Shown: positions 45,821-55,450, counted from the stretch's first letter. The stretch is DNA of 64,000 nt from Candidatus Electrothrix communis (GCA_030644725.1 CP130629.1:3611501-3675500), one strand, 5' to 3'. Numbers and translations: made by a program. Notes: generated from the letters alone by a model not told the origin.

Positions 45821-47095
45821 TCAATCAGACCACTTCAGGGTCGGCATACGCCTGCCGAGGCACTGTTGAATCTGCATCAAGGTCGGGGAGTCAGGATCGC
45901 TGACTAGCGTGGTTCCCCCCTTGGCATCCGGCACACCGAACTGTAGATTCAGGTTTGGCTCGAATGCCAGCACGATTGAGGAACCACCGTAGCCAAAGTG
46001 CCCCATCCGATCGCCTTTTTTCAGCCTTGCTCCCTCGGGCACCTCATTAATGATACTGCCGACACCCCAGAATCCGATAGCCATCATTGCCACCAGACCG
46101 AGTTCTTCCGTCCGAAATATCCAAACATAGCGTTTATGTTTACCCAGGCTCCGGTACCAGCCTACCCGGTCGCTATCTTCCGGCAGTGCTGGCGCGTAGG
46201 GATCGTTGGGATCATAGTTATCAAAGTCATAGTTGTAGGATCCTTCGTACATCCCTTGGTGGATGACCGTCCCGGAGACAGGAGCACGGAAGTGATGGTA
46301 ATCGGTGAACCAGAGCAGAATGTCGAGCAGAGGGCCGCCTATAAAACTCCCACCATATCCTGGAAGAGCCTGTTCGAGCTGGAGCACGTCATGTGATTTG
46401 CCCGGAAGGGGGTACTTATTACCTTCGAGTTGTCCGCGAGTGAGATAAAACACACCTCCGTCACAGGGCGCGATCACTACATTCGGATCGTCGGCGCAAG
46501 GACACATCGGCCGCTTGCCCGGTTTCAGTTCCCGGAGAAAAAATTGGTTGAAGGACTGAAAACCGTCTGTTGGGACTATGTATTCGCTTATGTCAAAAGG
46601 ATGCTCCGTGGTGCCTTGGTAGTTCATCCATTCGTCGATAGATCCTGTCGAATCTGTGCTGTTGAGCCACGCTCCACGGAGATTGAGAAAGTCAACAAAC
46701 CAGTTCTTGAAGCGCTGATCCTCATTATTGAGCATCAACCCCGCTTTGGTGTTCGCAAGATAGTCCCATTGCTCAATGTAGTAACCAGGACCGATACCCG
46801 TCGGGACGGGAGCGTAGTAGAGCCACATCGCAAAGAAGTCCGACATCGGTTTTTCACCATTGCGATAGGGATACCAGAACGTCCGCCGGTCCTGTTCAGG
46901 ATTCAGCAAGGGATTACAGGCCTCTGACAGCGATTCCAGCATCAATGCACCCGTCTTCGACATACGTCCGTCGGGATGAACGAGCATGGCGTCCAACTCC
47001 GCAAGTAGAAGAGCAATCTGTTCCTTGTCCTGTTGAGTCCAAGGGGTGGCGGGCGGCGGGGTCACCCCATCATCAATAATTTCGTTATCGGACAT
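45821..47095 (-). CDS. PsiD-like phosphatidylserine-decarboxylase-family protein
   Basis: A 424-residue pyruvoyl-type decarboxylase homologue. An N-terminal PSDC-like region (about 40-170) is followed by the decarboxylase core: FFLRELKPGKRP, TDYHHFRAPVSG with the catalytic His, and GHFGYGGSSIVLAF near residue 374, where GGSS replaces the LGST autocleavage motif. This architecture is that of fungal and bacterial amino-acid-decarboxylase-like members such as PsiD, not of membrane PSD. AGGAGAAG precedes the ATG. The gene is immediately upstream of the VioB-like ferritin gene, suggesting a joint pathway on an aromatic amino acid (inference). Confidence 0.85.
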   Translation of the reverse strand: MSDNEIIDDGVTPPPATPWTQQDKEQIALLLAELDAMLVHPDGRMSKTGALMLESLSEACNPLLNPEQDRRTFWYPYRNGEKPMSDFFAMWLYYAPVPTGIGPGYYIEQWDYLANTKAGLMLNNEDQRFKNWFVDFLNLRGAWLNSTDSTGSIDEWMNYQGTTEHPFDISEYIVPTDGFQSFNQFFLRELKPGKRPMCPCADDPNVVIAPCDGGVFYLTRGQLEGNKYPLPGKSHDVLQLEQALPGYGGSFIGGPLLDILLWFTDYHHFRAPVSGTVIHQGMYEGSYNYDFDNYDPNDPYAPALPEDSDRVGWYRSLGKHKRYVWIFRTEELGLVAMMAIGFWGVGSIINEVPEGARLKKGDRMGHFGYGGSSIVLAFEPNLNLQFGVPDAKGGTTLVSDPDSPTLMQIQQCLGRRMPTLKWSD

Positions 47096-47278
47096 GGCAA
47101 CTTCTCCTTTCTTGGTGTGTTCCTGCTCGTATTTCTTTTCGGATTCCGCCCCGTTTAGTTAAGCCTGGATTCAAGTGATAAGTGCATTTCGAAGACAGGC
47201 ACCATTTATTTATATCTCCCGTCAGGGTTGCGGTACATCTGAGCCTTGACAACCCCAAAAAAACAAAAAAACTAACTC

Positions 47279-47718
47279 TCATCCCTCCACAACCTCAACC
47301 CCACTCCGCACCCAAAGCCGCCACCGCTCCACATACCGACCGATGTTCTGTTCAGAAACACCTTGCTCATAAAGCTGGTTCAGTTTGTCCCGATGGTTGG
47401 CCCAGGTCATCCAGGCAATGGTCAATCCATTGATCAACCGCTTACCAATCCGATAGCCGAGGAAGTCAAAGTCTGTGGTTCTCAAGCGACCTATATAGGT
47501 CTTGAACGGGTGCTTGGTCATCTTGACTGCATTCAACACCCGATTCATTATCCGCACTGCTGTGCGGAGTTGGTTCCGCGTCCTGGATAAAATCACCCTG
47601 TCATCCATAAACCGTCCATAGAACAGATCATGTTTTTCGCAATACTGACCGAGTTTCTCATCCACTTCCATGCCACTTCGAGGTTGTCAGTCGTCACAAT
47701 GCGTTCAATAAGTTGCAT
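47279..47718 (-). pseudogene. reverse transcriptase remnant
   Basis: The 3' part encodes 130 residues with the catalytic FMDD motif (YGRFMDDRVILS), TDFDFLGYRI and a terminal maturase-like region. Just upstream an ATG at 47718 opens MQLIERIVTTDNLEVAWKWM, a typical RT N-terminus, in another frame. The palm domain between them is missing. This is a deletion derivative of a group II-intron-like or related RT gene. Confidence 0.7.
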
Positions 47719-48281
47719 TGCGGCAGTGTGGAAAGTGATAAGTTATAATATTAGGACGTATCAAGACAATTGAATAAATAAAAGCATGGAGAAAATGACG
47801 CAAAAATACATTATAGAATTTCAAATTTACTTTATTTTAAATAAAGAGCCCTCTTTTTGTGATTTATTCCAAATAAGGAATTCTCACTTATGCAGAGTAA
47901 AGTTTTTTTGTTTCATTTAATATGACGTTAAATTTTTTATATGCCAAATCGTTGCACCTTTTCAAGCGTTTTCTTTCGATAATGTTTGTTTTTTAGATGG
48001 CAAACAATATAAATGAAGGATAACCTGCTGAATACAAATGATTATATTCGCACTGAGTAAGGGTGGGAAAAATTTACTCATACCAAGAGAATGCGGAGGA
48101 AATAATCAGGCTTACCTGTTCAGAAAAGCCTGCGACGAAATGCTGTGCAGCTCGGGAAGAAAAAGAGGCTGAAAAAAGGAGAGGAAAAACAAGAAACCCT
48201 CCAGGAGGTCATGCCCGGATGAGCAGCAACCCGTCCCGGAGGGACGATACGAATAACCCAACGTTTCAACGCTGGGGCTCA
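47719..48281. other. AT-rich intergenic region
   Basis: No gene is supported. The first 350 bp are very AT-rich; the last 60 bp carry a family-2 palindromic repeat that abuts the stop codon of the ABC ATPase gene and may serve as its terminator. Confidence 0.5.
48232..48276. repeat. two-hairpin palindromic repeat, family 2, copy a
   Basis: CGTCCCGGAGGGACG and CCCAACGTTTCAACGCTGGG form two adjacent hairpins. The same pair, in inverse orientation, lies at 55998-56044. It sits at the 3' end of the nik-type operon. Confidence 0.7.
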
Positions 48282-48887
48282 TTAGCACGACAGCTCGTTC
48301 ATAGTAACGGTGGTATGACAGACACGCTTGAGCAGCTCCCGGTTATGACTGATAACCAGCATACCGAGCTGTTCCTGCTTCACCGTTTCCAGCAGCACCT
48401 GCCAGACCTGGGCCTGACTGATCGCATCCAGCATGGCCGTGATCTCATCGGCAATGAGAAAGGCGGTCTGCGGGCTCAGGGCACGGGCAATGGCCAGTCG
48501 TTGGAGCTCGCCACCGGAAAGCTCATGGGGGTATCTGTTCAGCCAAGGCATTTTTATACCGAGTTCGGCAAGGAGTTGTTTTTTCGGCTCAGAGGATTCA
48601 GCTAGGGACCGCTCCAAGATCCAGCGAGGATTGAAGCTCTGCTCCGGGTGCTGATTGATCAGCTGAACCGGCAGGAAGCTCTTGTGAGCAATCGGGTTTC
48701 GATTCACCCGAATCTGTCCAGACTGGGCAGGCAGATGGCCGCAGAGCACCTTGGCCAAGGTGGTTTTGCCTGAGCCGCTGGGCGCGATGAGTCCGGTCAC
48801 TTGGCCGGGGCTGAGGCTGATATTGAGATCGTTAAAAACAGGCGTGCCGCCGTTATAGGCAAAGCGCAGTTGGGTGGCTTCAAACAT
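48282..48887 (-). CDS. ABC transporter ATPase (NikE/OppF type)
   Basis: A 201-residue ATP-binding subunit. Walker A APSGSGKT lies near residue 37, the signature LSGGELQRLAIARAL near 130, and Walker B FLIADEITAMLDA near 150. It is shorter than NikE/OppF (about 260) and lacks the C-terminal oligopeptide-type extension. The ATG at 48887 overlaps the preceding ATPase gene by 8 bp. It is the last gene of the receptor-ABC operon starting at 55339. Confidence 0.88.
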   Translation of the reverse strand: MFEATQLRFAYNGGTPVFNDLNISLSPGQVTGLIAPSGSGKTTLAKVLCGHLPAQSGQIRVNRNPIAHKSFLPVQLINQHPEQSFNPRWILERSLAESSEPKKQLLAELGIKMPWLNRYPHELSGGELQRLAIARALSPQTAFLIADEITAMLDAISQAQVWQVLLETVKQEQLGMLVISHNRELLKRVCHTTVTMNELSC

Positions 48888-49695
48888 GGGTTTCTTTTCG
48901 GCTGAATCGAATATTGTTTTCTGCGGACAGGAAATCGTTTTCTGGCAGGGCCTGATACAGGGCAAGGCTGTACGGGGAGGAACAGAGGCCTTGACGGAAT
49001 TTTTCCGCAGGCATGGTTTCCATCAGGGTACCGTCTTTCAGGATTGTGACATCGTCGGCAAAAGGCAGTGCCCCGCTGAGATCATGACTGATGAGCAGGA
49101 TGGCCCGGCCTTCATCGGCCAGCTGGCGGAGATGGGTAAAGACCTGGCGGCAGTTGTCCTCGTCCAGGCCGGTGGTGGGTTCATCGGCCAGCAGGAGTTT
49201 GGCCCGGCCTACGGTTGCGCAGGCCAGCAGGACTCGACTGGCCATGCCGCCGGAGAGCTCAAAAGGGTAGAGGCGGAAGACATCTCGGCTGAGTCCGTAG
49301 CGAGTAAAGACGGCCTCAGTCTGTTTGTCAGCCTGCCTCCTGGACAGACCAGCCAAGCGGGCAGCCCGTTGCACCTGTTTGCCCACCCGCTGGAGCGGGT
49401 CCAGCCCTTCCGCTGATTGGGGAATCAAGGCTATCTCTCTTCCCCGGAGCGGAGCCGGGTCTGCGTATTCTTCCCCCTTGAAGCGGATGCTTCCTCGGCA
49501 GGTACTATTGGCAGGCAAGAGACCGAGGATGGCCGTCAGCAGGAGGCTCTTGCCCGCGCCGCTGGCTCCGGCCACCAGATTAATCGAGCCGGGGCGGACC
49601 AGAAGCGAGACCCCATTCAGTCCGTTGATCTGTTGGCGATGCAGGCCGTGCTCATAACGGCTGAACGAGATGTGCAGATTGTCTATTGTTAACAC
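48880..49695 (-). CDS. ABC transporter ATPase (NikD/OppD type)
   Basis: A 271-residue ATP-binding subunit with Walker A GASGAGKS near residue 46, LSGGMASRVLLACA, Walker B KLLLADEPTTGLDE and the H-loop LLISHDLSGAL. A GTG at 49695 with AAGGA seven bases upstream is preferred. The ATG at 49719 overlaps the end of a REP repeat and lacks a site. It powers the two permeases encoded just upstream. Confidence 0.88.
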   Translation of the reverse strand: MLTIDNLHISFSRYEHGLHRQQINGLNGVSLLVRPGSINLVAGASGAGKSLLLTAILGLLPANSTCRGSIRFKGEEYADPAPLRGREIALIPQSAEGLDPLQRVGKQVQRAARLAGLSRRQADKQTEAVFTRYGLSRDVFRLYPFELSGGMASRVLLACATVGRAKLLLADEPTTGLDEDNCRQVFTHLRQLADEGRAILLISHDLSGALPFADDVTILKDGTLMETMPAEKFRQGLCSSPYSLALYQALPENDFLSAENNIRFSRKETHV

Positions 49696-49719
49696 GATAT
49701 ATTCCTTGATTATCAGCAT

Positions 49720-49790
49720 GTAGGGGCAGACCTGCGTGTCTGCCCTTTTATGCGTTTTATGTGTAAGGGCGGTTCGCGAACCGCCCCTAC
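49720..49790. repeat. REP-like palindromic repeat, family 1, copy c
   Basis: GTAGGGGCAGACCTGC opens the element, and a hairpin GGGCGGTTCGCGAACCGCCC with flanking GTA and CTAC closes it. It fills the gap between the NikC-type permease gene and the ATPase gene, inside an otherwise tightly overlapping operon. Confidence 0.8.
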
Positions 49791-49792
49791 GG

Positions 49793-50611
49793 TTATCCCT
49801 GACTTGTGCGCGGTTGCAGGAGAACGCGCATGTTCTCGCCCATGATATCAAAGGCCTTGACCATAGCCAGCAGGGCTGCTCCGGGCAGGACAGCCAGCCA
49901 CCAATGACCGGTGGAAAGATGGCGCATGGCCTCAGCCAGGATGATACCCACAGCCGGTTCATGGGGGGAAAGTCCAAGGCCGACAAAGGTCAGGCCTGCC
50001 TCATGGAGGATGGCGTGCGGGAAGAGCAGCAATAACCCGACAAAGAACTGCGGCACCATATGCGGCATAATATGTTGGCGACCGATCTGCCAAGGGGTTT
50101 TGCCGAAGCAGCGGGCATGGTGAATGAACTGGCTCTCTTTGAGTTGTAAGGTCTCTGCTCGAATGATCCGGGCCAGCCTCGGCCAATGACTGATAGCCAC
50201 AGCAATGGTGACTCCTTTCAGGCCTCCGCCAAAGGCAAAGGAAATCAGGATAAGGAGCACCAGATGGGGCAGAGTGATAAAGATATCAATGAGCCAGGAA
50301 ATTATCCCGTCCACCCAACCGCCTAGGGTCCCGGCGGCAATTCCGAGGAACAGGGCCAGCAGGGCACTGGCCGCCGCCGCCATAAGGCCGGTCTGGAGGC
50401 TGAGACGCAGCCCGGCAATGGTGCGCAGAAACATGTTGCGGCCCATCCAGTCAGTGCCGAAAAGATAGCTGAATCCAGGAGGCTGATTGCGTAGGGCAAG
50501 ATCGGTGTTTAGGGTTTCAGGGACAAAAAAATGATGCGCAACAATAATGGCCAGGAGGAAGGTGGCGCAACCACCGGCTGTTACCAAGGCGCGGGTTCTT
50601 TGATGTATCAT
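49793..50611 (-). CDS. ABC transporter permease (NikC/OppC type)
   Basis: A 272-residue inner-membrane permease with six predicted helices, an N-terminal HPFG-like start (NTDLALRNQPPGFSYLFGTDWMGRN), and the EAA loop ARCFGKTPWQIGRQHIMPHMV. It forms the channel with the NikB-type protein and overlaps that gene by 4 bp. The start fits the family. Confidence 0.9.
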   Translation of the reverse strand: MIHQRTRALVTAGGCATFLLAIIVAHHFFVPETLNTDLALRNQPPGFSYLFGTDWMGRNMFLRTIAGLRLSLQTGLMAAAASALLALFLGIAAGTLGGWVDGIISWLIDIFITLPHLVLLILISFAFGGGLKGVTIAVAISHWPRLARIIRAETLQLKESQFIHHARCFGKTPWQIGRQHIMPHMVPQFFVGLLLLFPHAILHEAGLTFVGLGLSPHEPAVGIILAEAMRHLSTGHWWLAVLPGAALLAMVKAFDIMGENMRVLLQPRTSQG

Positions 50612-51585
50612 GATGTGGTGGCCTTTCTCATTCGAGGATCAATAACGGTGTACAAGAGGTCAGCCACAGTGTTGCCGAAAAAGACAAATAGAGCGCTGAC
50701 CAAGACAATACCTAAGAGGAGAGGGATATCTCCGCCCAATCCGGCCTTGATGGTGGCTTGGCCCAGGCCGGGATAGGAAAAAACCTGTTCGGCCAGGATG
50801 GAGCCGCCAAAGAGTTCACCGAAGGTGGCGAATTGAATCGTCAGGGCGGGCAGCAGGGTATGGCGCAGGGCGTGGCGACGGAAGACACCCCAGGTGGATT
50901 CGCCTTTGGCCCGAGCAAAGAGGACAAAATCACTGTTCAGTACCTCAAGCAGTTTTTGCCGGGTGTGCAGAGTGACTGCGGCCACTGAGATGATGCTCAG
51001 GGTGGCGGCGGGCAGGAGCAGGTGGCGGAGCCACTGCCCTATGCTCACATCGGAAGGGTTCATTCCGGGCGGATAGGCGCAGCAGACCGGGGTCCAGCCT
51101 AACTGCACGGAGAAGATAATAACCAGCAGCATGCCCAGCCAAAAGGTCGGGGTGGAGGCCAAGGTATAGGCGTAGAGACGGATGAGTCGGTCGTAGATTG
51201 AGTTTTCTTTCAACCCGGCAATGATTCCGAGGATAAAGCCGATGACCCCGGAAAGCAGCCAAGCTGCCCCCATCAGAGCCAAAGAAGGGAGAAAGCGGCG
51301 AGCGATCACCTTGGTCACCGGTTCCTGAAAGATAAGGGAGCGGCCCATATTGCCGGAAAGGATCTCTTTCTGCCAATGCAGGTAGCGCATCAGCGGCGGC
51401 TGATCAAGACCCCATCGCTCGGCGATCTGCTGGCGTTGTTCCTGACTCATCTGGAGCATGTCCGCCCCTATATAGGCCTGTACCGGATCAATAGGGGAAA
51501 ACTGAAGCAGGGCAAAGGACAGCATGGCCACAGCAGGCAGAATCAGAATCAGCTGGATCAGTTTTTTTCGAAGAAAGAATTTCAT
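50608..51585 (-). CDS. ABC transporter permease (NikB/OppB type)
   Basis: A 325-residue permease. The family start (RKKLIQLILILPAVAMLSFALLQFSPIDPVQAY), about six membrane helices and the EAA-type loop RAKGESTWGVFRRHALRHTLLP are present. It ends with the typical LLYTVIDPRMR. It overlaps the binding-protein gene by 4 bp. Substrate class nickel or oligopeptide; nickel or a metallophore complex is more likely given the receptor in the same operon. Confidence 0.92.
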   Translation of the reverse strand: MKFFLRKKLIQLILILPAVAMLSFALLQFSPIDPVQAYIGADMLQMSQEQRQQIAERWGLDQPPLMRYLHWQKEILSGNMGRSLIFQEPVTKVIARRFLPSLALMGAAWLLSGVIGFILGIIAGLKENSIYDRLIRLYAYTLASTPTFWLGMLLVIIFSVQLGWTPVCCAYPPGMNPSDVSIGQWLRHLLLPAATLSIISVAAVTLHTRQKLLEVLNSDFVLFARAKGESTWGVFRRHALRHTLLPALTIQFATFGELFGGSILAEQVFSYPGLGQATIKAGLGGDIPLLLGIVLVSALFVFFGNTVADLLYTVIDPRMRKATTS

Positions 51586-53246
51586 GGTTTTCCCTGTCCC
51601 CCCTGCCCGTTCTGCTCTTCCTTCCAGTGCCAGTCAACAATGTTTGCGGTAATCGGCCAGCCGTGGCCGTGGGGCTCTACTCTGATCGTGCCGATATCAA
51701 GGCCTTGGTCCACCAGATAGGTATGATCCAGGTTGACCAGCCAGGCCCAGGGGGCATCACCCAGAGCGGAAACGCCGGTGCTGCCGTCCCATTGGGCGGC
51801 TCGCCAGAATTTTGTTGCCTCTTCATCGGTAGCTGCGGCCAGGGCCTGATCCAGATAGGCATCCACTGCGGGGTTGTTGTACAGGCCCGGATTGAAATAT
51901 CCCTGCCCGGAGACTCGGCTGTGAAAAAGATGATAGAGTTCGGTCGGATCATAGCTGCCCCAACCGAAGAGCACGGCCTGGGAGTGCTGGACTTTTCTGA
52001 TTTCATCCCAGCTCTTGCCGGACAGCTTCAGGCGGATTCCCAGAGGAGCCACCATATCAGCCACGGCCAGGGCCAGGGATTGGCGGATCAGTCGGTCAGC
52101 GGGGTACAGGAGGGTGAACTCTGCTACCACCCCTTCCTTGTCCAGAAGACCGTCCTGATCGTGGTCCTCCCAACCTGCTTCGTGCAGCAGGGCAGCGGCT
52201 TTTTTCAGGTTATTATCTTTGATCCTGGTTGCCTTTTCTTCCCAGTCCAGATGACTGACCGAGCCATAGGCCGGGGTACCGAAGCCGTTCAGCACGCCCT
52301 CCACCAGGGCCTGGCGATCTATGGCATAGTTGATCGCCTGACGGATAGCTGGATCAGCCGTGACGTCATTGCCCACTGGCAATCCGTTCAACTCTTCATG
52401 TCCCGCCTTCTGACAGGGAAACATGATGCCTCGGTTGTCCACGCTGGTTGCCCGGACGAGGCGCATCCCCTCCACGGCTTTATCAGCCAGGATCTGGGGC
52501 ACAGCTGCCACCTGGACAGTACCTGCCTTAGCAGCGGCAAAGGCTGTATCCGAATCAAGGAAGAGAAAGGCCAGCCGCTTGATGGCGGGCTTTTTGCCGT
52601 AGTACAGCGGATTGGCCTCGACAATGAGCTGCTGTCCTTCGTCCCAGCGCACCATTTTATACGGGCCCGAGCCGATAGGATGTCGCCCGTAATCTCTGTC
52701 GTGAGCGTGTTTCGGCACAATGCCTAGGGTTCGTAGATAATGGATAAAGGTGGATCGCGGCGTTGAGAGGTGAAAAGAAACACTGTGTTCCCCTGTAACC
52801 TTTGCCTGATTCATAAAACTCAGATCAACCAGCCCGCCGGAATCCTTGGCTGTGTTGAAGGTATAGGCCACATCCTCGGCAGTGAGCGGGGTGCCGTCGG
52901 AAAAGAGGGCATCTAGCCTGATATCTACATTCCAGGTGAGTCGATCCTCGCTGACGGAATAGGAGGTGGCCAGATCATGCTCCATTTCCAAGGCATCATT
53001 ATAGCGGAGCAGGGTGGACTGAAAGAGCGGCGAACCGTAGCGTCCCCAGCCCATAGTCGGGTCATAGCCCTGTTCTTCCTCACCGCCGATGGCAAGTACC
53101 AGGGTATCGGTTGTCCGACTTGGTGAAATGACGGCATGTTGGTGCTGAGTCTCGTTTTTCTGCTGTGGCTGCGATTGATCACAGCTGATCAGGAGGAGCA
53201 GGAATAGGATGCCTGCTAACGGTTTTGCTGTACGGAATATCAACAT
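51582..53246 (-). CDS. ABC transporter substrate-binding lipoprotein (NikA/OppA family)
   Basis: A 554-residue family-5 extracellular solute-binding protein. The lipobox LISC with Cys22 predicts a lipoprotein anchored to the membrane. TLVLAIGGEEEQGYDPTMGWG and GTPLTAEDVAYTFN mark the family, and IGSGPYKMVRWDEGQQLIVEAN is typical. NikA-like proteins bind nickel as a small-chelator complex. The ATG overlaps the receptor stop (ATGA), so the receptor and importer are one coupled operon. Confidence 0.92.
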   Translation of the reverse strand: MLIFRTAKPLAGILFLLLLISCDQSQPQQKNETQHQHAVISPSRTTDTLVLAIGGEEEQGYDPTMGWGRYGSPLFQSTLLRYNDALEMEHDLATSYSVSEDRLTWNVDIRLDALFSDGTPLTAEDVAYTFNTAKDSGGLVDLSFMNQAKVTGEHSVSFHLSTPRSTFIHYLRTLGIVPKHAHDRDYGRHPIGSGPYKMVRWDEGQQLIVEANPLYYGKKPAIKRLAFLFLDSDTAFAAAKAGTVQVAAVPQILADKAVEGMRLVRATSVDNRGIMFPCQKAGHEELNGLPVGNDVTADPAIRQAINYAIDRQALVEGVLNGFGTPAYGSVSHLDWEEKATRIKDNNLKKAAALLHEAGWEDHDQDGLLDKEGVVAEFTLLYPADRLIRQSLALAVADMVAPLGIRLKLSGKSWDEIRKVQHSQAVLFGWGSYDPTELYHLFHSRVSGQGYFNPGLYNNPAVDAYLDQALAAATDEEATKFWRAAQWDGSTGVSALGDAPWAWLVNLDHTYLVDQGLDIGTIRVEPHGHGWPITANIVDWHWKEEQNGQGGQGKP

Positions 53247-55339
53247 CAGTTCGATCCTTTATGTCTGTAGCTCAGTGTCAGGCCGATATAGCGACCGTCA
53301 CTGCCTGCGTATTGATTGTCTGGTACGCCGTAGGGATCGTCCCAGTAACCGACGTATTCGGAATAGCTTTCGTCCAGGAGATTTTTGATGTTCAGGGCCA
53401 GCTCCCAGTCATCGCCGATTTCCTGCGCTACCTGCATATCCACAACCTCGTAGCCGGGATAGGAGTGCAAATTATCAGCTGTGGTGTACCAGCTCCCTGT
53501 ATCCCGGTACCACAGGCTCAAAGAGGTACCTTGGTCAAAGCGGTATTCACCGCCGATTTTAAAGATGTACTCAGGAATGGAGGGCACCTCTTTGCCCTGA
53601 TTTTCTCCGCCCTCGTAGGTGGCTTCGTGGTATGTCCAGGAGGAGAAAAGCTGGAGACCGGGCAGAGGAGACAGGCTGAATTCAAGCTCATGCCCGTTCC
53701 GCTCTGTGTCGCCTTCATTGATGTATTCCCCGGAAATCCAGCGGATGGTGTCTTCAACGCTGTGAAAATAGGCGTAGCGGAGCAGCAAACGCTCCCACTC
53801 GGCCTTAGTGCCAATTTCCCAATGGAAAAGGCTGGTTTCATTCGGTGAATTAACTTGATATTTATCGCTGCCCTGGGGCAGCTGGAAGCCGGTGCCGGTA
53901 TTGGCGTACAGACTGTAATGCTCCAAAAAAGAATAGATGGCTCCGCCGCTGGTTGTCCAGATATCGTAGTCCCGCATATCCCTAGCTGCGTCGGTTGTAT
54001 TGTCGGTGTTTTCGCCGCTGAAGAGATCGTAGCGGCCTCCGGCAAAGAGCCGCAGGGAGGCAAAGGGATCGTAGTTTATCTTTGCATACAGGCCGAAGTC
54101 GTTGAGGTCGTAGTCGTTATCGCTGGTTAACTCAGTCCGATGGCGGTAGGTGGTGTTAAACTTCTGCTCTAGGGTGCTGAAGGAACGCCAATCAAAGCCG
54201 GTATCAAAACGGAATAATCCGGTATCGCCTGCATCAAGGTCGTAGCCGAGATTGGCCAAGGCACCAAGAATAAGGTGCTCGTAATGACTTTCTGTCTGGC
54301 CGCCGCCCCAGTCAGCCCAGCGGCTGTAATTTTCATCCACCACCCAGGCCTTGAACTCCAGGGGCATGGCCTTGCTGATATCCCAATCCAGATGAAGCTG
54401 GGCCTCGGAAAGATCCTTCCAGCCGCCGTCATCCTCCTGGATGGACTGCTTGGGGTTCTGTGTCCAGAGGTATTCAGGCAAATATCCGGCTGTATGCCAG
54501 TCCGCATCATAGGTGTGGAGGACCAATCCGGTTTTGAGATCGTCAGTGAAATGATAGAACCATTTGCCGTAGAAATTCTGCCGGTCATAGGCTGCGTTGT
54601 CCTGATAGCCGTCCGTATCGAAATACTCCAGCGAATAGACCTGATTGAATTTGCCGTCCAGGTGTTCGCTGCCCAGCGAGACATAGCCCTTGCGGGTATT
54701 GAAGCTGCCGTACTCGGCTTTGGCGTGGCTGAAATTTCCTTGGTTGCGGGTGTGAAAATGGATTACTCCGGCCCGGTTCCAGTTGGCGTAGCGGGCATCA
54801 ATCGGCCCCTTGACCACCTCAACCCCGACTATATCATCGGCAATGAGCTGATTGAGGTCAATGGCCCCGTCCGCACTGCCCATGTGGTAGTTGTAGGGAA
54901 TGCCGTCAATGGTTACCGCAGTATGGTTGCCGTGGCTATCGTTGCCAAAACCGCGCAGAGTGAAGCCGTTGGGCACACCTCCAGAGTTGTAATCGCCGAT
55001 GGTGATGCCGGGCACATTGCGTAAGACATCAAGAGCTGTTTTATTGTTCTGTCTGGCGACCTCTTCTTCGCTCACCACGTCAATCGAGCCGGGAAGATCT
55101 ACCGCAGGGGTATCTTGTTCCCCTGTGACCAGGATTTCGCCCATCGTCATAATAGTACTGGCAGGTTGACGAAGGCTCAGCTGTTTTTCAGAGGGAACCT
55201 TGATATTTGTGTTTCCTGTACTCTCTTCGGGGGAGGCCGCACTGTCTGTAGCAGCGCAGGGAGAGGCAGCAGCAAAGGCGACCAAGGTAAACAGTATTTC
55301 TTTTGCGTAGTTTTTGCGCATAGTTCCTGGATTAATCAA
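53246..55339 (-). CDS. TonB-dependent receptor 4, first gene of nik/opp-type operon
   Basis: A 697-residue outer-membrane receptor. A signal peptide (about 1-30) is followed by a TonB box MGEILVTGEQD near residue 66, the plug (TALDVLRNVPGITIGDYNSGGVPNGFTLRGFG), VVKGPIDARYANWNRAGVIHFHT, and a barrel ending LTLSYRHKGSN. The last residue is not aromatic, unusual for a receptor. Its stop overlaps the binding-protein start. A promoter duplication with two module/operator units lies upstream. Confidence 0.93.
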   Translation of the reverse strand: MINPGTMRKNYAKEILFTLVAFAAASPCAATDSAASPEESTGNTNIKVPSEKQLSLRQPASTIMTMGEILVTGEQDTPAVDLPGSIDVVSEEEVARQNNKTALDVLRNVPGITIGDYNSGGVPNGFTLRGFGNDSHGNHTAVTIDGIPYNYHMGSADGAIDLNQLIADDIVGVEVVKGPIDARYANWNRAGVIHFHTRNQGNFSHAKAEYGSFNTRKGYVSLGSEHLDGKFNQVYSLEYFDTDGYQDNAAYDRQNFYGKWFYHFTDDLKTGLVLHTYDADWHTAGYLPEYLWTQNPKQSIQEDDGGWKDLSEAQLHLDWDISKAMPLEFKAWVVDENYSRWADWGGGQTESHYEHLILGALANLGYDLDAGDTGLFRFDTGFDWRSFSTLEQKFNTTYRHRTELTSDNDYDLNDFGLYAKINYDPFASLRLFAGGRYDLFSGENTDNTTDAARDMRDYDIWTTSGGAIYSFLEHYSLYANTGTGFQLPQGSDKYQVNSPNETSLFHWEIGTKAEWERLLLRYAYFHSVEDTIRWISGEYINEGDTERNGHELEFSLSPLPGLQLFSSWTYHEATYEGGENQGKEVPSIPEYIFKIGGEYRFDQGTSLSLWYRDTGSWYTTADNLHSYPGYEVVDMQVAQEIGDDWELALNIKNLLDESYSEYVGYWDDPYGVPDNQYAGSDGRYIGLTLSYRHKGSN

Positions 55340-55450
55340 TGCATAGGTTTTTTTATAATCCGTGGGTCTGTCCCCGGTTCGGGAGGAAGAAGGTCGAACC
55401 GGGGAACAGCACCAGCAGAGTTACAACAACAAGGTATGGTGGATGTTGGT

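Noticed and set aside
51627-52727. 366-codon plus-strand frame
   Set aside because: It is antisense to the substrate-binding lipoprotein gene and has no family resemblance.
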